Source of the DNA: Nereocystis luetkeana
Lineage: Eukaryota > Sar > Phaeophyceae > Laminariales > Laminariaceae
DNA: 64,000 nt
Direction: 5' to 3'
Assembly (NCBI GenBank): GCA_031213475.1
Contig: JARUPZ010000002.1
Location: 2,418,001-2,482,000, forward strand
The first letter of the stretch is position 1, and each line of letters starts with the position of its first letter. Made by a program: the position numbers and the translations under genes. The notes under the pieces are model-generated. The model was not told the DNA's origin and ran no database searches. It saw only the letters and a list, made by a program, of their open reading frames with translations. Shown here in pieces: positions 12,001-21,000 of this stretch.

Positions 12001-15000
12001 AGGTGTGTATGTGTGTTCTTTGGGTGTTGCATTTGTGTGCTGGTGTTGTGTGCTGGTGTATTTCCGGGAGTTTTTTTTTTTGCTTTGTTTTGCAGCCGGT
12101 TTCCCCTTTTTTTTTGTAGTAGCTAGAAGTCGAACTCGCTTGTTTTTTAGAGAGAAGCTCGTGGCAATGAAAGCAATAATCTAGCCCCCCCCCCCCAAAG
12201 AATGGCCATAAGACCCCACATGTATTACGACGCACGCGATAATCAATGCGCGTTGCGTCAAGTGCTCCCTCAACCACCCCCCTCTTCCCGCCCCCACCTC
12301 TCCCACGCTTTATGGTCTCCCTATCGAGTACATCCCCATCCCCCCCCCCCCCGCAACCGCCTCTGCCGCGAATGACCGAAGGTCCGGGAAGCCACCGAAG
12401 ACGAGACAAGGGTACCGATGCAGGATTGGCGCGCGCTGATGGTCCGCAAGCGGGCTGATCGAGCTCGCGAAGAAGCCGCTAAAAGTTTAGGCGAAAGCGG
12501 TGGCGGTGGCGGCAGCGGCGGTGCGCCGGGCAGTAACGACGGGAAGAATGGTACCGACCGCTCCCACGGCAGCGGCAGGAGGTCGAAGCACACGGGGAGG
12601 ATGAGCAGCCGCCGCAAGAAATACCGACGGAACGAGTTCCAACAGATATATCAGCAGGAGGTGAGACGGGGGGGGGGTGGGGCGCTTTCGCTGCGCTCTC
12701 AAGTGGCGGGAACGCTGGGAGCGTTCGTTCTTTGTGTGTGATGATGATGAGCTGGTGCTCGGTTAAATTTCCTCTTTGTTGTTTCAATGTGTTTTTGCGA
12801 GTGTCAAAAGGAGCTGGCTCTGTTCCCGTGTTCCGTGTTGTTCTGCTGAATTTTGTTGTACTTTTGTTCAATTTTCCCCTCTCCCTCCCTCCCTCCCTCC
12901 CTCCCTCCCCCCCTCTGACTTTACAGATGGAAGATGCGGAGCAACTGCTGCTCTTGCAAGAAGCCGTGCGACAGAGTAGAGGAGACGGGATTGGGGGCGG
13001 CGGCGGCGGTGGCGGCGGTGGCGGCGGTGGGGGCGGTGGAGGCGGTGGCGGCGGTGGGGGCGGTGGCGGCGGCGGCGGTGGCGGTGGGGGGGGCATCCTT
13101 GGCCATGGCTCCGAAGCCCTCCAGATCCTCCAGGCGCTCACTTCGTCGAGCCCGCCGCCGGCGACGGTAGTGGCAGCGGCGGCAGCAGCCACTACTGCCG
13201 CGGGAGTCGGGGTCGATGCTGGTGGAAAGGACTCCGATGAGGGAGATGAAGGGGCGGAGGAGGACGGGGGTGGGGGGGAGGGGGTGCAGGAGGAGCAGGC
13301 GAGGTTCACTGGGGTCGAATTGAGCGACGAGGTTCGTGACATCACGGCGCGGACTAAGCCTGAGGTGGGTGTGGAGGCTCAGGGTCGCGTTGGGGAGGAG
13401 GAAGAGCAGGCGAGCGTGGCGGTGGCGGCGGCGGCGGCAGAGCAGGAAGAGGGGGACGAAGAGGAGGAGGCAGAAAGGAAGGAACGGGAAGGGAAGGAGG
13501 AAGGGAAGGGGGGGGAAGGGAAGGGAGAGGGAGGGGAGGAGGAGAGGAAGGATGGGGAGGAGGGGAAGGGCGGGGAGGAGGAAAAGAAGGGAGGGGAAGG
13601 GGAAGGGGAAGAGGGAGGGGAGGAAGGAAGCAAGGAAGGGGAGGGGAAGGAGGGGGAAGGAGAGACAGCCACCGAACGAGATGGAGAAGGGCATCGACAC
13701 GGGCACGAGGGTAACAACGGCCATGATGAGGAGGAAGGGGAGGAGGACGAGGAGGACGAGGACGAGGACGACGACGATGATGACGACGACGAGGACGACG
13801 AACACGAGTACCTCATGGTGAGGAGCGGCTTCCCCGTCATCGGCGGCGACGGCGGCGGCGGCGGGGTCGTCGAGTCGAAGGAGGAAGGGTCGCAAGCGGA
13901 AGAAAAGGGGAAGGAAGGAGGCCACGGGCGGTCGGCGGCGGTGGCGGTGTCGGCGGCGGCCAGAGACGCGCTCAGGCGCGACGACAGACACATCGGAGCC
14001 ACCGCGGGACGAGGGGAGGCCGCCCCCGAGATCGGCCTCGGGGAGTACCTTCTGAAGGTGGTGTACATCAAGGGCGCGACGATGCGGGACGGCGTGGAGA
14101 TCGACAACGCTGCCGTGGTCGGCAACCTCCCGTTCGAAACCACCGCCGTCGCCACCAACCGCACCATCTGTTCCTGCGGCATTCCCCGCTTCAAGACCCA
14201 GAGAGGCTGGATAAGCGAGTGGCTTCGCGGGGGCATGGAGGAGCTCGTGGTTGAGGTTTTGCACCACAAGCCCAGGAAGCCCATCAAGTACCAGGTTATC
14301 TGTACGGGGGGGGCTATGGTGAGGGAGACGGCTAACATCAGTGGGCCGGAGGCGAGGGGGTCCGGGTGCAAGAAGGGGACCATCGTGGGCGTGGCGGAGC
14401 GGCTGCGGCTGGCGGACGGGACCATGCGTCTCAGGGTCGTAGAGCCCGCGGAGAATGTGGGCTGGATCTCGGAGAAGGATCACATCGTGCGCCAGGAGGT
14501 GAGAGAGGCGCGCGTGGGGGGGGGGGGGGGGGGGCAGGCAGACGGGGTTGGGGCTGAAAAATAGGTCAGTCTGTTTTTGTTTTCCTTTTTTTTTTTTTTT
14601 GATTTTTGCTTTCAGTTTTTCTTTTTTTCTATTTTTTTGTTCTGTCGTTCCTGTTGTGTTGTTTCGTACCGCCTCTTTTTTTTTCAGTTAGCCGTGTTTT
14701 TTTTTCGTGTGCGTGTTTTTTGTGCGAAGTCACCGCGAGAAACGACACGTATCGAACCGAAGGGGGAATAGGGAGGGACTCATCTATGGTTGACGAGCCG
14801 TCTCTCCATTACAGCCCTGTCGTGGATGGTTGCGATAAAAAAGCGTGGGAAGATTTGATGATGCATCGTGGGCCCCCACCTGGTAAAGATAACGCCCGTC
14901 GCCGAAGCAGGGCACAACAACAACAACAACAAAACCGGAGCGCGAACAAGAGGCGGGCGTCGTCGTGATTCCACATTCTTAATCAGCCCCTGAACTCAAA

Positions 15001-18000
15001 ACATTTCTGAAAAATGTTTGCCCTCACTCGTGCCACGAGCTCTTTCAAATGGACGAAAACGTGTCTTTGGTTACGCACCAGGCATGCTGGACCCCCCTGC
15101 CTCCCATCATCCCCTGCAGCAGTCAATCCATATTTACTACTCGATCTGGGAGAGAAATGTTGCAAGCCTTGATTCGCAGTAAAGTTGTTCCCAGCACATG
15201 GGTGTAGCCGCGTAGAGGGTCATGGGACGCATTTCTCGGGAGAAGACTCCGCACCTCACCGCACCGCTGCGATCGAGGTGGCTAGAAGTGGTGCCCCGAA
15301 GATCGGTCGTTTCATTCGGGAAAATGTTTTCGGCTCGCGCACTCGTACGCCCAAGTAAAACCGTGCGTGTCCCCTATCGTCTGTCGCGCGATAATGATAT
15401 TGAGTACCCCCCCCCCCCCCCCCCCCCAACTCATGGAAGCTGTCATCCATCTGCAAGTCCGCCTCACAAGCGGTTCTCAGGAGAATGCGCCTCACCCTTC
15501 ATGCGACTCGCCGGACACCTCACGGCGCTTCGCGCTCGGTGCAAGCAATGTCTGCGGGGTCGGTGAAAAAAACCCGACGTGCGCCGTCCCGGCATGGTAG
15601 GGGTGCGAGGGTCTATGGTCATACGACTACGGCCATGCGTGATATCGAGTGCCCCCCCCCCCCCCCCCCCCCGCCCAAGCTCAAACCTCCTCAAATGCAC
15701 GGATGGACTGCGCGACAACTCTAAACTAAAAAAGCAGGCCCGCCAAAAACAGCCCCGGCAGGTGTCAGAGGCGCAGCAGACGTTGACGGCCGAGGCGAAG
15801 CGTCGCCAGGCGGTCCTCGACAAGCGTAGGGAGAGGGAGCGCCGCGACACGCAGGCGGCCGAGCGGCACGAGGGGCTGGAGGCCGCCGGCAGGCTCGTGG
15901 AGGTGGAGGTGACGGGTACGTTCGAGGCGAGCGCGCGCTGCCTGTTCTTGTTCGATAGAGCGAGGACGACGATCGGGGTTAGTTTGTCGTCAGACCTCGG
16001 CACGGCCGCCTGCTCCAGCTCGGGGAACAGGGGCATGGTTCTCGGGAGCAAGGGTTTCCGCGGAGGGGTGCACTACTGGGAGGTGAGGCGTTTTTGTTGT
16101 ATTTGGATTGAAGGGTGGGAGGGGTGGGGGGGGGGGGGGGGCAGGGGCGGCGGCAGGGGGTTTAACGGTCGGTCTTTGGGCATGTGCTTTGCTCGTGCGT
16201 ACGTGCATGCGTGCGTGCGTGCGTGCGTTTTTTTTGTTCTTGTTTTTCTGTGTCCATGCAGTGGGTAGAAAAGGACTCGAACCCGTTTTAGGACTGCAGT
16301 TCCGTTTTGCTTGGGGCGAACCACTTGGAATTAGGGTCAGATTTAGCTCTTCTGCGCAACGCAGCCGTGAAAAAAAAAGGGCTTGACCCCTCCACTTCAT
16401 AGAGATTTTTTTTGTTTTTTTTCTGCCCCACCGGAGAGCGAGAGGAAACACCTGTCCACACTTATTTCTCAAGTTTTCGTGTACCGGTTGGAACCCGGTT
16501 CGTTTCTTCCACCTTGGTCGGGCCTGTCTGTGACCGCCATTAAAGTGTGGTTTACTCCGAGGATGTAGGCACCTGAGGTAGGCACCTGAGTCTAGATATT
16601 ATCTCTCTCTCCCGACTCACTGATCAGGTAGTGTGGAATGTGAACCCACTAAAACCCCTCATAGTCTCCCCAGCTTTTGGCTCAGTACACGAGTCACCCT
16701 ACCCGTCTGGGCGTTGGTCCGCAGCTTCATAGAGATGTGCCAAGAGTTGTGTTTTGTAGGGTACCTGCTCGATGACATGCTTCGTACATATATACAAGTA
16801 CCTGGTGTGTATCCCAAAACAGCCGTTTTTTGTGACGGGGTATTCGAGAGTCTACTCTGTTCCCTACGTGGTACTAATACGGAGGACCGTGGTTAATAGG
16901 ACCTGTCGTATACATAAAAACCTATATATTTAACCATTTCTACGAACAGTATTTGGTCCTATTAACTATGGTCCTCCGTAATAATGATATGCCCCTTCGA
17001 CGGCACCCACGTTTTGCGATACAGGCTTGTTACTGCTTGTAAGGAAATCGAGTTGGAAACTCGGTGCGGCGGGAGAACGGTAGCCGTGTTGACAAGGAGG
17101 AGGGAGGAAGGAGGCTATCATGTTTTTTTGGGCTTGTACTTTTCCTATCTTGAACGATTTGCGTGTTTTTTGTTTGTTTGTTTTTTCGAGAGAGAGCGTT
17201 TTGTGGTCGGTGAGTGTTTAGCGGCTCCATTATTCCGACCAAAAGACAGGCTAATCGTGCGCACGGTACGTGACAGCACTTGTCTCTGGTAATGTTTGTA
17301 TTCTCAGAATTTATTTTTGTTTTTATTTTTTTCATCCTCCGGCGGATTGGTAAAAATGTAGCTCGGGCTCACCGCACTTCCACGTTCATCAGACTTCGTC
17401 TCGCGTGTCATCAATTTAACCCGTAGCTCTCGTTGCAATAGCAGATCTGGCTGCTGTTACCTCTGGCGCTTGGGTACGTTGACCCGACCCGACCCCCCAG
17501 AGAGGCTGGTGCGGTGGAGAGTTTTGGTTGTTTTATTTCTTGGCTCGATGTTTCGCACGAAACATGAGAAGACCACTCGTTGTGTTGATAAACTGAAAAC
17601 CAAGTGTAGGAGGCACCCCGACTCTCGACCGAATTTGAATCTGACCTGAAAACATGAGATTGTTAAGCCGTTTGCAACTGGACGTTCGTTTTGAGGGCAA
17701 CACACTTGGAATAGTACGAGTAGGATCTGCGTTAACCCTTGAGGACTGCGGTCCCGTTTTGAGGACAAACTGCTTATTTACGGGGGACCATAGTTTATAG
17801 GACCTATGGTATACACAAAAACCTATATAGCTACGTACCTATTTTTACTAACAATATTCGGTCCTATTTACTATGGTCCCCCGTAATAGACTTCGGCTGG
17901 TGTGTCTCCGTGAACGGGACTGCGGTCCTAAAAAGGTCACGCGGTCTTGCGTCCTGCAATCATGTTGCGGCTCGTAGCTTGGTCACAGTCGGGGCGACAC

Positions 18001-21000
18001 CGGTATGCCTTGTTCCACGCCCTTCCTGACGGCGTCCCCGCTCCCCTCCCCCCTACCCTCCCCTCGTTGTATGTCCCCCCCGCCGACGAGAGGGGGGAAA
18101 GTTGTGACGTAATGTCGAGAAGAGCAAAAGAGCAGCCTTGGTGACCGTTGGTCGGGCGACCCGTGGAGAACCCACGATTTTTTTTGTTTTGTTACTGCAG
18201 ATATCAACCCACAATGATTATTCCAAGTATTTTCCCTTGTCCTCTCAAAATAGGGGTGCAAACCTCGAAAGGGGCTTTATGATTCACCGATTTTGAGTAG
18301 TTTGTCTCCAAAATCAGGGGTGCAGTGACTGCTAAAAGGGGAGTTTAGAGAGTGTTCATGTTTTTTCTCGCTTTATTTCTCGTTGCAACGTGTGCGACTC
18401 GCTCTTATTGCAGGTCAAGCTCGACCGATGCAACTGGGGCAGCGTGTTCCTCGGAGTGGCTCCCCGACATGCCAACGCCTGGCACGGATATGGCTTTCTC
18501 AACTACCGCGCGTGCCAGTCTTACGGCACGGAGACCCTGTATGGGGCGTACTACGCGGCTGGTAAGTGATTATCTCTGCTCTTCTCGGTGGAAATATAGC
18601 CGTTGAGTAGTGTGTTTCACTTCACGGTAGATATAGCCGTTGAGTTGTGTGCCTATTTGCAGGGGTGAGGGGAGCGCGCGGGAGGGTGGGGGGCGGTGAG
18701 GGTGTTCGGTGAACCCTGTTCCTACTGCGGGGGGGCATAGTTAATAGGACCAAATATTGCTGGTAAAAATATTGAAATATACAGGGTCCTGTATAATATG
18801 GCCCCCCGTAATAGTGCAAAAATAAACGATCCCACACTATTTCCAAGTGTTTCGTCCCGTATAAACGGGGGTGCATTGATGAAGGTCTTCTTCCTACTGC
18901 ACTACTGAAATAACGATCCCACGCTTGTTTTTCCAAGTAAGTTGCTCCCAAAAAGGCTGGTATACTTGTGAAGGGAGTCTATTGACGCTCTTTCCAGGCA
19001 TTTTATCCCAAATCCGAAGCCGAAACCGAAAATCGAACCGAAAACCGAAGGCCGAAACCGAAAACTAAAAACTGAAAACCGAAAACCGTATCTGACGCCC
19101 GTCTGTCTTCCTCGTAGGGGATCGCGTGGGAGTGCTCCTGGACATGGACCGCGGGACGGTCTCCTTCGTCAAGGACGGCGATGACTTCAACATGGGCCGG
19201 CCGGTGGTGGTTAACATGGGCATCGCCTACCACCACCTCCGGAGGGTGGGCCGGAACGACGCTTCCGGGCGCAACGGCCTCGCCATGTACCCCTGCTTCG
19301 GCGTCAAGGCTCCCGGCGACCAGATGACGGTGCGCGGACAGAAGTGGCTGAGCCGGCGCGGGCTCGGACACGCCAGGAGGGTCCGGCAGGCGGTAGACGC
19401 GATCGTCGCGGCGAGGGAGCTCAAGCGGTCGCTCATCATCAGCGCTCCGCCTCCGGTCTCTCTCGTGGAGGGGGCGCGGCGGCGTTACCGGAACTGGCGC
19501 AGGGGCCGCTTCAGCGCTTACCCTTCTCGGGCTGGGGTCTCGTGCGAGGTGGACGTGACAGCCGCGGCGCTACGTCGGGCGGAAGGAGGCGTGGCGGAAG
19601 GGTTCGGGGGGCTCCGCGTGGGGCAGCGGGTGGAAACTCCCCACGGGGAGGGCAAGATTTTGGGTTCGCTGAGGTCGGACGTGTGGTTCTCGCTGGATGG
19701 GGACGACTCCGGCGCGTGGTACTGGACGCGGGAGGAGCTGTCGGACCTGCTGAACAGTGCCAGCGTGCGCTTGGTTGAAGGTAGCGGGGACGCTGCGGGT
19801 GATGGTGGTGGTGGTGGTGGTGACGGCGGCGGTGGCGGTGACGGCGGTGGTGCCGGTGAGCCTGCTGCGCAAGGAGAGGGAGAGGTTGCGGTGAGCGCCG
19901 CTACTGCTGATGTTGACGCGGGCGGCAGCGCTGAGGCGAGTGCCGATGCAAGCGCTGACGCTAGCGGTGGTGGTGCTAGAGCTAACGCTGGCACTGGTGC
20001 TGACACGGAGGCCACCGCTGATGCTAACACTGAAAATGGCGCTGACCGTGACGTTGACCGTGACGCGAACGCGAACGCGAACGCCGATGCGAACGCCGAC
20101 GCCGCCGGTGATTCAGCCCCAGCATCGCCAGCACCCGCCTCCGCGGGCGGCGCACTTGAAAATGAACCAGGCAGCGCCCCCGCCGCGACAACCGGCTCCT
20201 CGGCTCCGCAAGGAGTAGGAGGAGAAGGAGCAGACGCTCCATCCGGCGCTGACACCGAGCGAGCAGACCCTGATCCCGCGGCAGCGCCAGCCGCGCCGGC
20301 CACGGCGGGGTCGGCGCGTTGCGGTTCGCGGGAGTTCACGGCCCTCGCGACGGAGGGCTGGGGGTCCCTGGCGCTTGACGAGGCGCTAGTGCGGGTTGCT
20401 AACCTTGTCGCGGGGCGCCGCGGCGTTCCGCCTTCTCACCTGTCCGAGGGGGAGCTGGCGGCGGCGGTGGAGGCAGCCGGCCCGGGCCTAGGGGGCTCAG
20501 AGCTCGCCAGCATAGGCGCGGAGAAGTTGGGCGCGCGGTTGCTGCTGCTGGTTGAGCTCAACGCTAGGCTGGCCGTGGCGTTGCCTCTGCTGGACTTGGC
20601 GCGGGAGTGCAAGGCGCCGCTTGCGGTGACGAAGAGTGATCTGCGGAGGGCGGCTGTTGTCCCCGGGGTTTCGCTTGGAGTGGGGAGCCCGTCTGGGGCG
20701 GCCGTGGCTGACCTGAGGGGGCTGCTGTTTACGCAGACGAAGGTGAGGTCTGGTGGTGATTGTGGTAGCGGTGGTGGTGGTGGTGGTGGCGGTGGTGGTG
20801 GAGGAGGAGGAGGTGGTGGGGGGCAAACCGTGGGCTATAGATTGGAAACCGTCAAATGGTTTACTCTTGACATCATTTTTCTCTCGCTTGTTTCTCTCTC
20901 CTTCTCCCTCTCGATTTCTCTCTTTTCCTCACTCTTTCCTTCTTTTTTTCTCTCTCTGTCTCTCTCTCGTCTCTGTCTCCATATATTTGTCTCTCTCCTT

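Larger units (their letters stand above)
15738..19300 (+). other. SPRY domain split over three exons
   Basis: Exon 9 ends in GGVHYWE. Exon 10 continues with VKLDRCNWGSVFLGVAPR and a GYGFLNYRACQSYGTE segment. Exon 11 resumes with GDRVGVLLDMDRGTVSFVKD. Together they make a typical SPRY fold order (yWEv, GV, w.y, GD.vGv.lD...g.v.F). Exon phases 0, 1 and 0 match across introns of 2.3 kb and 556 bp, both filled with repeats. An acidic-basic helical stretch (about 15760-15900, many R, E, K, A and Q) precedes it and could form a coiled coil. Confidence 0.85.

Noticed and set aside
12921-14483. 520-residue minus-strand open frame opposite HECT exon 8
   Set aside because: It is the complement of Gly/Glu repeats, giving Leu/Pro/Ser runs with no recognisable domain; the plus strand carries the SH3-like coding.
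14780-14968. Possible extra HECT exon (acceptor after CCATTACAG at 14815)
   Set aside because: Phase 0, required by both neighbours, meets an early stop, and the other frames do not join; exon 8 to exon 9 is already in phase without it.
16270-16300. GGACTCGAACCC string as a tRNA T-arm
   Set aside because: No acceptor stem, anticodon arm or D-arm of a tRNA could be placed around it; the surroundings match the family B repeat.
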